Assembly: GCA_963840565.1 (NCBI GenBank)
Contig: CAWIZH010000006.1
Coordinates: forward strand, 496,001-560,000
Length of the DNA stretch: 64,000 nt
Direction: 5' to 3'
Source: VRUE01 sp963840565
Lineage (GTDB): Bacteria > Actinomycetota > Thermoleophilia > Solirubrobacterales > 70-9
Below the pieces are notes generated by a model, which had not been told where the DNA came from, searched no databases, and was given only the letters and a program-made list of their open reading frames with translations. A program made the position numbers and the translations under genes. Within the stretch, counting starts at the first letter, position 1. Each line of letters opens with the position of its first letter. Below are positions 35,023-43,803 of the stretch, piece by piece.

Positions 35023-35977
35023 CCGCCTGGCGCTCCAGCAGCTCCGAGGCGGCGCTCGCGGGATCGAGCTCGCGGCTCACCACCCGGTCCAACAGTGCCT
35101 CGGTCTCGGGATCGCCGGCCGCGGTCGCCTCCATCCGGCGTCGCATCCGCGAGGTCGCGATCCCCAGCACCTCGTTGCGCAGGTTGCGCGCCCGTCGCTC
35201 ATCCAAGGTGCCCGCCGCCTCGATGAAGGCGCGATGCTCGTTGATCGCCTCGGCCAACTCAGCCACCCCCTCGGCGCGCGCCGCCTCGGTGCGCAGGATC
35301 GGCACCTTCCAGCCCTCGGGGTCGTGCGAGAGGGCGAGCACGCCGCGGACCTCGCGCACCATCGTGTCGGTCATCGGGTGATCGGCCTTGTTGACGACGA
35401 TCACGTCGGGGATCTCCATCACCCCGGCCTTCAGCGCCTGGATCGAGTCACCCGAGCCCGGCATCAGCGCCAGCACGATCGTGTCGGCGTGGTCGACGAT
35501 GTCGATCTCCGCCTGGCCGACGCCGACGGTCTCGATCAGCACGTCGTCCTTGCCGGCCGCGTCCATCGCCAGCGCCACCTGCAGCGCCGCCTCGGAGAGG
35601 CCGCCGAGCGCGCCGCGCGAGGCCATCGAGCGGATGAAGACGCCAGGGTCGAGGAAATGGTCGGAGAGCCGGATTCGGTCGCCGAGCAGGGCACCGTGGG
35701 TGAACGGGCTCGAAGGATCAATCGAGAGCACCGCGACCTGGCGCTCGGCCTTGCGCAGCTCCGCCGTCAGCGCCCCGATCAAGGTGCTCTTGCCGACCCC
35801 GGGGGGGCCGGTGAAGCCGACGATCCGCGCCTTGCCCGTGCGCGGGTAGACCTCGCGCACCAACTCCCAGCCGGCCGGGTCGTCGGACTCGATCAGGGTG
35901 ATCGCCCGCGCCAGGGCACGCTTGTCCCCGGCGACGAGCCGCTCGGCGAGCGGGGCGGTCTTGGCAACGTCGGTCAA
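35015..35977 (-). CDS. meaB: MeaB, GTPase chaperone of methylmalonyl-CoA mutase
   Basis: MeaB/ArgK (320 residues) protects and reactivates the cobalamin-dependent mutase. GFTGPPGVGKSTLIGALTAE (P-loop), LSIDPSSPFTHGALLGDRIR, DVLIETVGVGQAEIDIVDHA and VVNKADHPM identify it. The TTG start is 9 nt after TAGACT, a leaderless arrangement. Its partner genes, the split methylmalonyl-CoA mutase, lie at 48.8-50.9 kb, so the system is split in this genome. Confidence 0.92.
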   Translation of the reverse strand: MTDVAKTAPLAERLVAGDKRALARAITLIESDDPAGWELVREVYPRTGKARIVGFTGPPGVGKSTLIGALTAELRKAERQVAVLSIDPSSPFTHGALLGDRIRLSDHFLDPGVFIRSMASRGALGGLSEAALQVALAMDAAGKDDVLIETVGVGQAEIDIVDHADTIVLALMPGSGDSIQALKAGVMEIPDVIVVNKADHPMTDTMVREVRGVLALSHDPEGWKVPILRTEAARAEGVAELAEAINEHRAFIEAAGTLDERRARNLRNEVLGIATSRMRRRMEATAAGDPETEALLDRVVSRELDPASAASELLERQADG

Positions 35978-35986
35978 GGCCCGGTG

Positions 35987-35996
35987 AGTCTAGAGT
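35987..35996. promoter_or_regulatory. Overlapping divergent -10 boxes between meaB and the acyltransferase
   Basis: AGTCTAGAGT reads as TAGAGT on the plus strand (35991-35996, 10 nt before GTG 36007) and as TAGACT on the minus strand (35987-35992, 9 nt before the TTG of meaB). The two -10 boxes share two bases. Confidence 0.4.
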
Positions 35997-36006
35997 CCTC
36001 GCCGCC

Positions 36007-36663
36007 GTGATCCGAACTATCCGCTTCCTCTCCCGCAACGGAATGCTGAACTGGCAGTACGGACGGCTGCTGGTTCGCTACCTGCGGCGCCGTGCCTTCA
36101 CGGCCGCCGGCCGTCGCTGGCACACCAACGGCCTCGTCTTCCTCGGCCGCGGCCTCGAACTCGAGATCGGCCGCAAGGGCAAACTCGACCTCGGCCGCTT
36201 CGTCTGGATCGGCGACGGGACCAAGATCCGCTGCCACGAGGGTCGGGTCGAGATCGGCGCCAAGACGGTGATGGGGCAGGAGTGCACGATCTCCGCCTAC
36301 CAGCACGTGCGGATCGGCGAGCAGTGCGTGATCGCCGACCGGGCGATGTTCATCGACTTCGATCATGGCGTGGTCGAGGTCGAGCGCCCGATCCGCGTCC
36401 AGGGCATCTACAAGCGCGACGTCGAGGTCGGCTCCAACGTATGGATCGGCTACGGCGCCTGCATCCTGCGCGGCGTCAGCGTCGGCGATAACTCGATCGT
36501 CGGCACCAACTCGGTCGTGACCAGGGACGTCCCGGCAAATGCGGTCGTCGCTGGGATCCCGGCGCGGGTGATCAGGATGAGAGATGCGCCCGAGAAGCTG
36601 CGCTGGCCCGACCCGGTCGAGCCGGACCCCTCGGCCTGGACGACCCTGAAGCCTCCGGACTAG
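36007..36663 (+). CDS. Left-handed beta-helix (hexapeptide) acyltransferase
   Basis: The 218-residue protein has an N-terminal helix (MIRTIRFLSRNGMLNWQYGR) and hexapeptide-repeat coils (LELEIGRKGKLDLGRFVWIG; VEIGAKTVMGQECTISAYQH), with the distal coil VEVGSNVWIGYGACILRGVS and the end VVTRDVPANAVVAGIPARVI. Such enzymes acetylate sugars or antibiotics (LacA/WbbJ/CatB type). Substrate unknown. The start lies close after a shared divergent -10 box. Confidence 0.87.
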   Translation: MIRTIRFLSRNGMLNWQYGRLLVRYLRRRAFTAAGRRWHTNGLVFLGRGLELEIGRKGKLDLGRFVWIGDGTKIRCHEGRVEIGAKTVMGQECTISAYQHVRIGEQCVIADRAMFIDFDHGVVEVERPIRVQGIYKRDVEVGSNVWIGYGACILRGVSVGDNSIVGTNSVVTRDVPANAVVAGIPARVIRMRDAPEKLRWPDPVEPDPSAWTTLKPPD

Positions 36664-36836
36664 TCGTCTGAACGGTCTGAAAGCTCGCTGTGATCTCAGC
36701 TGTCTGAGGTTGATTCTAAGATAACCTGATGTCTATTGTATGTAAGACAGAACATAGATTCAGAGGGGGTATCCCGCTCGGGCGAACTCACATTCGCCCG
36801 GTTGAGAACCGGCTGAAAATTTCAAAGGATGCGACG
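36664..36836 (+). other. AT-richer intergenic region before the XRE gene
   Basis: This 173-bp stretch has a candidate -35 TTGATT (36711-36716) with TATTGT 18 nt further on, and TGTCT/AGACA arms around 36730-36750. The XRE reading frame is open through part of it (ATG 36729), but the codon pattern there is not coding. Confidence 0.3.
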
Positions 36837-37130
36837 GTGAATGTCGCCGTTAACTTCGGCAGGAACTTGGCGCACTGTCGAAAGCGCGCCAAGCTGTCTC
36901 AGGAAGAGCTCGCCGTTCGCGCCTCGCTGCACCGGACCGCGGTCGGTCAGCTCGAGCGGGGCGAACGCGTTGCCCGGGTCGACACGCTGATCAAGCTCGC
37001 CGGCTCATTGGGAATTCCCCCTGGGGAACTGCTTGACGGAATGGGCTGGACGCCCGGCGGGACGACAATCGGCCAGTTCGGCCCAGCCGACGCGGGCAGC
37101 GAGCCGCAAGAGATGAAGCAAGCGGCTTAG
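36837..37130 (+). CDS. XRE-family transcriptional regulator
   Basis: The 97-residue protein, taken from GTG 36837, has an HTH (NFGRNLAHCRKRAKLSQEEL, AVRASLHRTAVGQLERGERV) followed by RVDTLIKLAGSLGIPPGELL and a short Gly/Gln-rich tail. The frame extends upstream to ATG 36729 but without family-like sequence. No partner toxin is adjacent. Its targets are unknown. Confidence 0.78.
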   Translation: MNVAVNFGRNLAHCRKRAKLSQEELAVRASLHRTAVGQLERGERVARVDTLIKLAGSLGIPPGELLDGMGWTPGGTTIGQFGPADAGSEPQEMKQAA

Positions 37131-37284
37131 AACTCGACGTCGGCGCCGCCCACCGTTTTCCGCTGCGACCACGTTGCCGGGGTTGTCAGTCTGGCTGGAG
37201 TTTACGAGTGCTGAATCAGCGTTTCTTTCTCGTCACATTTTCGTCTTAGCGTGCGCCCCTCGAATCCCTAGGAAGGAGTGAGCG

Positions 37285-37575
37285 ATGCGCGTGCAGCGAG
37301 TACTGGCAGTGTTGGCGATGGCGATCTTGGTGATTGCCGGTCTGGTCGCGATCGGCGGTTGTGGTGGCAGCTCGTCGGGAGACAGCGGCGAAACCGCGCG
37401 GCAATCCAAGAACGCCGCGGCGACGACCGGCGAAAAAGCGATGGAGCACGAAGACAGCGCGATGAAGGGCGATCACGGCGCGATGAAGGACGGCCACGGT
37501 GACTCGATGAAGCACGAAAGCGATCAGGCGATGAAGCACGAAGGCTCTTCGAGCGGCGCCCAGATGAGCCACTGA
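37285..37575 (+). CDS. Small Met/His-rich lipoprotein
   Basis: The 96-residue protein has a signal peptide with a lipobox-like end (LVAIGGCGG) and a mature part rich in Met, His, Asp and Lys. The repeating pattern MK-x-x-H (e.g. AMKGDHGAMKDGHGDSMKHE) suggests binding of a soft metal such as copper, by analogy with Met/His-rich copper proteins. A strong ribosome site AGGAAGGAG precedes it. The thiol-redox gene follows 49 nt downstream, so joint function in the cell envelope is plausible. Confidence 0.72.
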   Translation: MRVQRVLAVLAMAILVIAGLVAIGGCGGSSSGDSGETARQSKNAAATTGEKAMEHEDSAMKGDHGAMKDGHGDSMKHESDQAMKHEGSSSGAQMSH

Positions 37576-37624
37576 ACCGACCGCCGTTATCTCCTCGTAA
37601 TCCTCAGGTGGAAAGGTTGAGCTC

Positions 37625-39382
37625 ATGGCCCTGCTGATGCTGTTCGGCTTTGTCGCGGGCGCGGGAACCGCACTCTCACCCTGCGTCCTGCCGGTGCTGC
37701 CGATCGCGCTCTCGGCGGGGGCGACGGGCGGGCGACGGCGGCCCCTGGGGATCGTGATCGGGTTGGCGGTCTCCTTCACCTTTGCCACGGTCGCGCTGGT
37801 CTACGTGATCTCGGCGCTGGGCCTGCCAAACGACCTCCTGCGAAAGCTGGCGATCGCGGTGCTGCTGGGGTTCGGGGTCATCTTGATGATTCCGAAGCTG
37901 GCGGCTCGGGTCGAGGCGTGGTTGAGCCGCTTTGCGAGCAGGGCCGGGGTCGCTGGAGGAGGCGGTGGCGACGGCTTCTGGTCGGGGACCGCGATCGGCG
38001 CCAGCCTCGGCCTCGTCTACGCGCCCTGCGCCGGCCCGATCCTGGCGGGTGTGATCACGGTTTCCGCTTCGCAGCCGTTCACCGGCGGTCGGCTCGCGGT
38101 GGCGCTCAGCTACGGAATCGGGTCGGCCGTCGTCCTCTACTTCCTGATGCTGGGCGGCCGTCGCCTGGTCGCGCCGCTCGCTCGTCGCGGCGGCGGCCTG
38201 CAGATTGCGATGGGGGCGGTGATGGTCTTCGTCGCCCTGGCGATGTGGGGCAACTACGACGTCAAGTTCCAGAACAACATCGCTGGCTCCCTGCCCAGCT
38301 TCCTCGTCAATCCGACCGAAGGCATCGAGGACTCGGCATCGGCCCAGGCAGCGCTCAGCGACGTTCGCGGCGAATCCCCGCACGGCGTAGGCGGCGCGGC
38401 GGCGAGCGCGCCGCAGCCAAAGACGGCGGCAGACGGGCGGACGAGCCTGCCGGTGCTTGGGCCCGCCCCGGAATTCGTCGGCAACGAGCGCTGGTTCAAC
38501 ACCCCCGGCGATCGACCGCTGACGCTGAGCTCGCTGCGCGGCCGCGTCGTTCTGGTCGACTTCTGGACCTACAGCTGCATCAACTGCCTGCGCACGCTGC
38601 CCTACCTGACCGCCTGGGACGGGAAGTACCGCAAGGACGGCCTGACGATTGTCGGCGTCCACTCGCCCGAGTTCCCCTTCGAGAAGGAGGCGAGCAACGT
38701 CGAAGAAGCGATCGAGCGCAACGGGATCCACTATCCGGTCGCCCAGGACAACGAACTGGCGACCTGGAACGCCTACGGCAACCAGTACTGGCCAGCCGAG
38801 TACTTCATCGACGCGGAGGGGCGGGTGCGCTACGCCCACTTCGGCGAGGGCGAGTACGGCAAGAAGGAGCGGATCATCCGCCAGCTCCTTGCCGAAGCGG
38901 GAAGGAAGGTTCCGGGGCAGGGGACTCGGGTGCGAGCGATCGCGCCTTCGGCCACCGTGACAACGCCCGAGACCTACCTCGGTGCGGCCCGGGCGGAACG
39001 CTTCACCAACCCGATGCTCTCGCCCGGTTCGCACGACTTCAGCGCCCCGTCGTCATTGCCCGCCAACGAATTTGCCTACCACGGGCGCTGGCGGATCACG
39101 CTCGACTCGGCGACCGCCGAAGGCGGCTCGCTCGACCTCAACTTCGGCGCCAGGCGCGCCTATCTGGTGCTCGGTTCACCGGGGCACCCGCGCACGATGC
39201 AGGTTCTGCTCGATGGCCAGCCGATTTCCAGCGCCGCTGCGGGCACGGACGTCCACAACGGTGTGGTCAGGATCACCGCGCAACGCCTCTACAACCTGGT
39301 CAACCTGCCCCGGGTAGAAGATCACGTTCTGACGCTGATCCCGCAGGCGGGGGTGATGGGTTATGCGTTCACCTTCGGTTAG
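37625..39382 (+). CDS. dipZ: DipZ-type CcdA-thioredoxin fusion (disulfide reductase / cytochrome c biogenesis)
   Basis: The 585-residue protein fuses an N-terminal CcdA-like membrane domain (about 1-215), with the cysteine motifs GTALSPCVLPVLP and VYAPCAGPILAG, to a thioredoxin-like domain (about 285-430) with VVLVDFWTYSCINCLRTLPY (CxxC), and a C-terminal beta domain (about 450-585). This is the DipZ architecture of mycobacteria. It carries reducing power from the cytoplasm to the envelope. It lies between a Met/His-rich lipoprotein and a two-component system. Confidence 0.9.
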   Translation: MALLMLFGFVAGAGTALSPCVLPVLPIALSAGATGGRRRPLGIVIGLAVSFTFATVALVYVISALGLPNDLLRKLAIAVLLGFGVILMIPKLAARVEAWLSRFASRAGVAGGGGGDGFWSGTAIGASLGLVYAPCAGPILAGVITVSASQPFTGGRLAVALSYGIGSAVVLYFLMLGGRRLVAPLARRGGGLQIAMGAVMVFVALAMWGNYDVKFQNNIAGSLPSFLVNPTEGIEDSASAQAALSDVRGESPHGVGGAAASAPQPKTAADGRTSLPVLGPAPEFVGNERWFNTPGDRPLTLSSLRGRVVLVDFWTYSCINCLRTLPYLTAWDGKYRKDGLTIVGVHSPEFPFEKEASNVEEAIERNGIHYPVAQDNELATWNAYGNQYWPAEYFIDAEGRVRYAHFGEGEYGKKERIIRQLLAEAGRKVPGQGTRVRAIAPSATVTTPETYLGAARAERFTNPMLSPGSHDFSAPSSLPANEFAYHGRWRITLDSATAEGGSLDLNFGARRAYLVLGSPGHPRTMQVLLDGQPISSAAAGTDVHNGVVRITAQRLYNLVNLPRVEDHVLTLIPQAGVMGYAFTFG

Positions 39383-39410
39383 CACCGGCGACTCGGCGAC
39401 AATCCCGGCG

Positions 39411-40112
39411 ATGGCCGAGACCGCGCATGGCACCGTGCTTGTCGTCGACGACGAGCCGACGATCGTCGAGGTCGTCGGCCGCTACCTGGAGCGGGCCGGG
39501 TACGAGAGCCTCGCGGCGACGGACGGCCCCGAGGCGCTGCGGGTCGCCGAACGGGACCATCCCGACCTGATCGTGCTCGACGTGATGCTGCCCGGGCTCG
39601 ACGGGATCGAGGTGATGCGGCAACTGCACGAGCGGCCCGGAAAGCCGGTGCCGGTGATCCTGCTGACCGCGCGCGGCGAGGAGTCCGACCGCCTGGTCGG
39701 ACTGCGGCGTGGCGCTGACGACTACGTGGTCAAGCCTTTCTCTCCCAAGGAACTCGTGGCCCGGGTCGACGCGGTGCTGCGCCGGGTCTCGCCCCCGGCG
39801 GAGGAGGAGGCGGCGGCGATCGAGGTCGGGACGCTGCGAGTCGACCCGGCGATGCGGACGGTCACCCTCGACGGCGAGGAGGTCTCGCTGACCCAGCGCG
39901 AGTTCGATCTGCTCGCCTACCTTGCGTCCCACCCCGGCCAGGTCTTCTCCCGCGATCAGTTGATGGACGCCGTCTGGGACTACCCGTCCTTCAACGACAC
40001 CAGCACCGTCACCGTCCACGTCCGCCGCCTCCGCGCCAAGCTGGGCGATGATCCATCCCAACCCCGTTTCATCGAGACGGTCTGGGGAGTCGGCTACAGG
40101 TTGCGACCGTGA
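39411..40112 (+). CDS. OmpR-family response regulator
   Basis: ATG 39411 gives 233 residues; the frame is open further upstream but overlaps dipZ. The receiver domain shows TVLVVDDEPTIVEVVG, phosphoacceptor LIVLDVMLPGLDG and VVKPFSPKELVARV. The winged-helix DNA-binding domain ends VWDYPSFNDTSTVTVHVRRL, RAKLGDDPSQPRFIETVWGV. It pairs with the kinase whose GTG overlaps its stop (GTGA). Confidence 0.93.
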   Translation: MAETAHGTVLVVDDEPTIVEVVGRYLERAGYESLAATDGPEALRVAERDHPDLIVLDVMLPGLDGIEVMRQLHERPGKPVPVILLTARGEESDRLVGLRRGADDYVVKPFSPKELVARVDAVLRRVSPPAEEEAAAIEVGTLRVDPAMRTVTLDGEEVSLTQREFDLLAYLASHPGQVFSRDQLMDAVWDYPSFNDTSTVTVHVRRLRAKLGDDPSQPRFIETVWGVGYRLRP

Positions 40113-40960
40113 AGCGCGCCGCTGCGATCGCGATCGCAGCCTTCCTCGCCGGGGCGGCGGCGGTCGCCGTGCCGCACTGGATGGGGATGGCGCAGGTGGT
40201 GCTCGTGGCGCTGGCCCTCGCCGGCGCCGCGCTCGCGGCGGCTCTTGCCGTCCGTCTCGCGATGGAGGAGCGCTCGCATCGTCAGATCGAGGAGGCACGC
40301 CGGCAGATGGTCGCGGCCGTCTCGCACGACCTGCGCACGCCCCTCGCCTCGCTGCGCCTGCTGGTCGAGGCGATCGACGACGGAGTGGCGACGGGGGAGA
40401 CCCGCGAGCGCTACCTGGGCGAGATGCGCACCCACGTCGAGGCGCTGACGGCGCTGATCGACGACCTCTTCGAGCTCTCGCGGATCGAGGCGGGGGAGAT
40501 CTCCTGGACGATGAACCAGGTCGAGCTGCGCGGCCTGATCGACGACACCGTCGCCGCGATGCGGGTGCCGGCCGAGGCGCGCGGCGTCGCGCTCGCCGTC
40601 GATTTGCCGTCGCACGAGGTGCTGGCCCAGGCCAACGCCGAGAAGGTCCAGCGCGTCCTCTTCAACCTGATCCAGAACGCGATCCGCCATACCCCCGCCG
40701 ATGGCAGCGTCACGGTTAAGGCGCGCAACGCCGGCAGCGGGGTGGAGATCGAGGTCGCCGACGAGGGCGAGGGCATCTCAGCGGCCGACGGCGAGCGCGT
40801 CTTCGACGCCTTCTACCGCGGCGACGAGTCCCGCAGCGAGGACGGCGCCGGCCTAGGCCTCGCGATCTCCCGCGCCATAGTCGAGGCCCACGGCGGCCGC
40901 ATCTGGCTGGACGACGGCGAGTCAGGCACAAGCGTCCACTTCACCCTTCAAGCCGCCTAA
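40109..40960 (+). CDS. Sensor histidine kinase
   Basis: The 283-residue kinase has two membrane segments in the first 55 residues with almost no external loop. It then has the H-box VAAVSHDLRTPLASLRLLVE, N-box NLIQNAIRHTPADG and G boxes DEGEGISAADG and DGAGLGLAISRAIVEAHGGR. The lack of an extracytoplasmic sensor suggests detection in the membrane or through a partner, possibly the lipoprotein and DipZ encoded upstream. GTG start. Confidence 0.92.
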   Translation: MKRAAAIAIAAFLAGAAAVAVPHWMGMAQVVLVALALAGAALAAALAVRLAMEERSHRQIEEARRQMVAAVSHDLRTPLASLRLLVEAIDDGVATGETRERYLGEMRTHVEALTALIDDLFELSRIEAGEISWTMNQVELRGLIDDTVAAMRVPAEARGVALAVDLPSHEVLAQANAEKVQRVLFNLIQNAIRHTPADGSVTVKARNAGSGVEIEVADEGEGISAADGERVFDAFYRGDESRSEDGAGLGLAISRAIVEAHGGRIWLDDGESGTSVHFTLQAA

Positions 40961-40966
40961 AAGCCC

Positions 40967-41015
40967 GCCGACGGGCCTGAAACGTCCATATGTAGGACGT
41001 TTCAGGCCCGTCGGC
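40967..41015. terminator. Perfect 21-bp hairpin between convergent genes (repeat copy 1)
   Basis: Arms 40967-40987 and 40995-41015 are exact reverse complements around loop ATATGTA. It lies 6 nt after the kinase stop and 5 nt from the dehydrogenase stop, so it can end transcripts from both sides. The core is shared with 56615-56659, including compensatory changes. Confidence 0.8.
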
Positions 41016-41020
41016 AGCGG

Positions 41021-42166
41021 TTAGCAGCCGAGTTGGCGGGCTATGACCATCTGCTGCACCTCGTCGGTGCCCTCGCCGATCGTAAGGATCTTGGCGTCGC
41101 GGTAGAAGCGGCAGACCGGGTACTCCTCGATGAAGCCGTAGCCGCCGTGGATCTGCACCGCCTCCTCCGTCGCCCTGACCGCGAGGCGGCCGGTGATCAG
41201 CTTCGCCTGGGCGGCGGTGAGGGTGAACGATTTGCCGGCGTCCTTCTCCAGTGCCGCCCGCCACGTGAGCAGGCGGGCCGCCTCGATCTGAGCCGAGAGA
41301 TCGGCGATCTTGGCCTGGATCGACTGGAACTTGGAGATCGCCTGCCCAAACGCCTGGCGCTCCTTGGCATAGGCGATCGCCTCGTCAAGGGCGCCTTGGG
41401 CGAGCCCAACGCCCATCGCGGCAACGCCAATGCGTCCCCCGTCGAGGATGTGAAGAAAGTTCTTGAACCCCTCACCACGACGCCCAAGCAGATTCCCCTC
41501 GGGCACCCGACAGTCCTCGAAGCTGAGCGGCCGCGTATCCGAAGCGTTCCAGCCCATCTTCCGATACCCCTCGCCGATCTCATACCCCGGCGTCCCGTTG
41601 GGCACGATCAAATTAGAGATCTCCTTACGCCCATTCACCTCGCCGGTAACGGCAGTAATCGAGACGCAGCCAGAGATGTCAGTCCCCGAGTTCGTAATGA
41701 ACTGCTTAGCCCCGTTGACGACCCATTCGCCGTTATCGAGCTTCGCGGCCGTCCGCACGTTCCCAGCATCCGACCCTGCCTCAGGCTCGGTCAGCCCAAA
41801 CGAAGCAAGCTTTTCGCCGGTGCACAGCTTGGGAAGCCACTCCGACTTTTGCTCGTCGCTACCCCAGAGGTAGATAGGCATCGTCCCTAGCGAAGTGTGC
41901 GCTGCCATCGTGATGCAAACCGACGAATCAATCCGCGCCAACTCTTCAACAGCAAGCACGTAGGAGAGAGTGTCCGCACCACCACCGCCGTACTCCTGCG
42001 GAAACGGAATCCCCATCAGCCCGAGCCCGCCAAGCTTCTCCACGATCGCGTAGGGAAAGCTCTTAGTCCGGTCCAACTCCTCCGCCACGGGCTTCACCTC
42101 CGCCAGCGCAAACTCCCGAACCGTGTCCCTTAGAAGCTTCTGCTCGTCAGAAAGATCGAAGTTCAT
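41021..42166 (-). CDS. Acyl-CoA dehydrogenase
   Basis: The 381-residue flavoprotein oxidises acyl-CoA to trans-2-enoyl-CoA and passes electrons to ETF. MNFDLSDEQKLLRDTVREFA (N-terminal helical domain), SFGLTEPEAGSDAGNVRTAA (FAD/substrate loop), and YRDAKILTIGEGTDEVQQMV with the catalytic Glu in GEGT are present. ATG 42166 is 7 nt after TAGGCT. ETF and ETF dehydrogenase genes are at 51-54.5 kb in the same window. Confidence 0.93.
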   Translation of the reverse strand: MNFDLSDEQKLLRDTVREFALAEVKPVAEELDRTKSFPYAIVEKLGGLGLMGIPFPQEYGGGGADTLSYVLAVEELARIDSSVCITMAAHTSLGTMPIYLWGSDEQKSEWLPKLCTGEKLASFGLTEPEAGSDAGNVRTAAKLDNGEWVVNGAKQFITNSGTDISGCVSITAVTGEVNGRKEISNLIVPNGTPGYEIGEGYRKMGWNASDTRPLSFEDCRVPEGNLLGRRGEGFKNFLHILDGGRIGVAAMGVGLAQGALDEAIAYAKERQAFGQAISKFQSIQAKIADLSAQIEAARLLTWRAALEKDAGKSFTLTAAQAKLITGRLAVRATEEAVQIHGGYGFIEEYPVCRFYRDAKILTIGEGTDEVQQMVIARQLGC

Positions 42167-42192
42167 GGGCGGCAGCCTATTGAGCCCGGAAA

Positions 42193-42311
42193 GAGGGACG
42201 GGGGTGCCCCCTCCGGGCAGCGGCGTCCTGGTTTTCGCACAGACCACTCAGCGAGAGCCCCAACGCGCAAGGCGAAAACCCCAGCAACCGGAGGGGGCAC
42301 CCCCGTCCCTC
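42193..42311. repeat. 119-bp nested inverted-repeat element
   Basis: The outer 24-nt arms (42193-42216 and 42288-42311) are exact reverse complements. Inner arms GGTTTTCGC (42230-42238) and GCGAAAACC (42272-42280) continue the symmetry. It starts 6 nt after the aldehyde dehydrogenase stop. It is either an unusually long terminator or a non-autonomous repeat such as a MITE; no transposase or clear target-site duplication is seen. Confidence 0.75.
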
Positions 42312-42317
42312 CCACCG

Positions 42318-43754
42318 CTAAAGCTGAAGGCTCTTGACCTGCAGCAACTCCTCGATCGCGTAGCGACCGTTCTCGCGACCGTGTCCCGACTGCTTGTAGC
42401 CGCCGAAGGGAGCGAGCGGGTTGAACGCCCCGCCGTTGATCTCGATCTGCCCGGTGCGAATCTTCTTCGCCACCCCGATCGCCCGGTCCTGATCCGCCGA
42501 CCAGACCCCGCCGGCGAGCCCGTAGTCGGTGTCGTTGGCGATCCGCACCGCGTCGTCCTCGCCGTCGTAGGGCTGAATCGCCAGCACCGGCCCGAAGATC
42601 TCCTCCTGGGCGATCGTCATCTCCGGCGTCACGTCGGAGAAGACGGTGGGGCGGACGAAGTAGCCCTTATCCAGGCCGTCCGGCGCCGTTGCGCCTCCGG
42701 TTAGGAGCTTCGCCCCTTCGGCCTCGCCCTTCTCGATGTAGCCGCGAACCCGCTCGCGCTGAACCTCCGAGACCAGCGGCCCAAGCCGGGTTGAGTCCTC
42801 GAAGGGGTCGCCGGGGGTGAAGCTCTCCGCCGCTTGCGCGGCGATCTGCTCCGCTTCGGCCAGCTTCTCGCGGGGCACCAGCATCCGGGTCAAAGCGCTG
42901 CAGGTCTGGCCCGAGTTGAGGTAGCACTTGCCGACGCCATCGGGCACGGCCTTGCTCAGGTCGGCGTCGTCGAGGATCACGTTCGGCGACTTGCCGCCGA
43001 GCTCCATCGCGACCGGCTTGACCGTCGCCGAGGCAAGCTCGGAGACGCGGCGCCCGGCGCGGGTCGAGCCGGTGAAGGAGACCATGTCGACGCCGGGGTG
43101 GCCGGCGATCGCCTCGCCGACGACCGGGCCGGTGCCGGTGACGAGGTTGAAGACGCCGGCGGGCAGGCCGGCGGCCTCGATCACCTCGGCGAGGATGAAG
43201 GCGTTGAGCGGCACGATCTCGCTCGGCTTCAGCACCACGGTGCAGCCGGCGGCCAGGGCGGGGGCGACCTTGCAGGCGATCTGGTTCAGGGGATAGTTCC
43301 AGGGCGTGATCGCGCCGAGCACGCCGACCGGCTCGCGCAGCACCCGTGAGTTGCCGATCTCCTCCTCCCAGCGGACTTCCTCCATCAGCTTCGGCATCGC
43401 CCCGAACTGGGCGATCGGCAGGCCGGCCTGGATCATCTTGCTCAGCGTCAGCGGCATGCCGAGCTCCTGCGAGATCGTCGCGGCGATCTCGTCCATGCGC
43501 TCGGCGAGGCCGGCGGAGATCGCGGCGAGATAGCCGGCGCGCTCCTCGCGCGAGGTCTGCGACCACGACTCGAAGGCATCGCGCGCCGCGATCACGGCCC
43601 GGTCGGCGTCTGCGGCCGAGCAGGCGGAGATCGTTCCCATCGCCTCCTCGGTGGTCGAGTTGATCACCTCGAGCGTCTCAGCGCTCTCGGGCTCGACCCA
43701 CTCGCCGCCGATGAAGATCTTCTCGCGCACCTGAGTCTCCGCTGCAGTTGCCAT
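42318..43754 (-). CDS. Aldehyde dehydrogenase (NAD(P)+)
   Basis: The 478-residue ALDH begins at ATG 43754 with an AAGGAGGA-type ribosome site upstream. Diagnostic motifs: GAITPWNYPLNQIACKVAPA, SFTGSTRAGRRVSELAS, MELGGKSPNVI (Glu) and YLNSGQTCSALTRML (catalytic Cys). It oxidises an aldehyde to the carboxylic acid; substrate unknown. The 119-bp inverted repeat follows the stop. Confidence 0.93.
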   Translation of the reverse strand: MATAAETQVREKIFIGGEWVEPESAETLEVINSTTEEAMGTISACSAADADRAVIAARDAFESWSQTSREERAGYLAAISAGLAERMDEIAATISQELGMPLTLSKMIQAGLPIAQFGAMPKLMEEVRWEEEIGNSRVLREPVGVLGAITPWNYPLNQIACKVAPALAAGCTVVLKPSEIVPLNAFILAEVIEAAGLPAGVFNLVTGTGPVVGEAIAGHPGVDMVSFTGSTRAGRRVSELASATVKPVAMELGGKSPNVILDDADLSKAVPDGVGKCYLNSGQTCSALTRMLVPREKLAEAEQIAAQAAESFTPGDPFEDSTRLGPLVSEVQRERVRGYIEKGEAEGAKLLTGGATAPDGLDKGYFVRPTVFSDVTPEMTIAQEEIFGPVLAIQPYDGEDDAVRIANDTDYGLAGGVWSADQDRAIGVAKKIRTGQIEINGGAFNPLAPFGGYKQSGHGRENGRYAIEELLQVKSLQL

Positions 43755-43803
43755 TCCAAATCCTCCTTGTCGCTTTGTGCCGTCCTGGCCGCCCAGCCAA
43801 AAG

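Noticed and set aside
36729..36836. Upstream extension of the XRE gene from ATG 36729
   Set aside because: The extra 36 residues are not HTH-like and the codon pattern is not coding; GTG 36837 fits the family.
42193..42311. Insertion sequence bounded by the 24-bp inverted repeats
   Set aside because: Only 119 bp long with no transposase reading frame.
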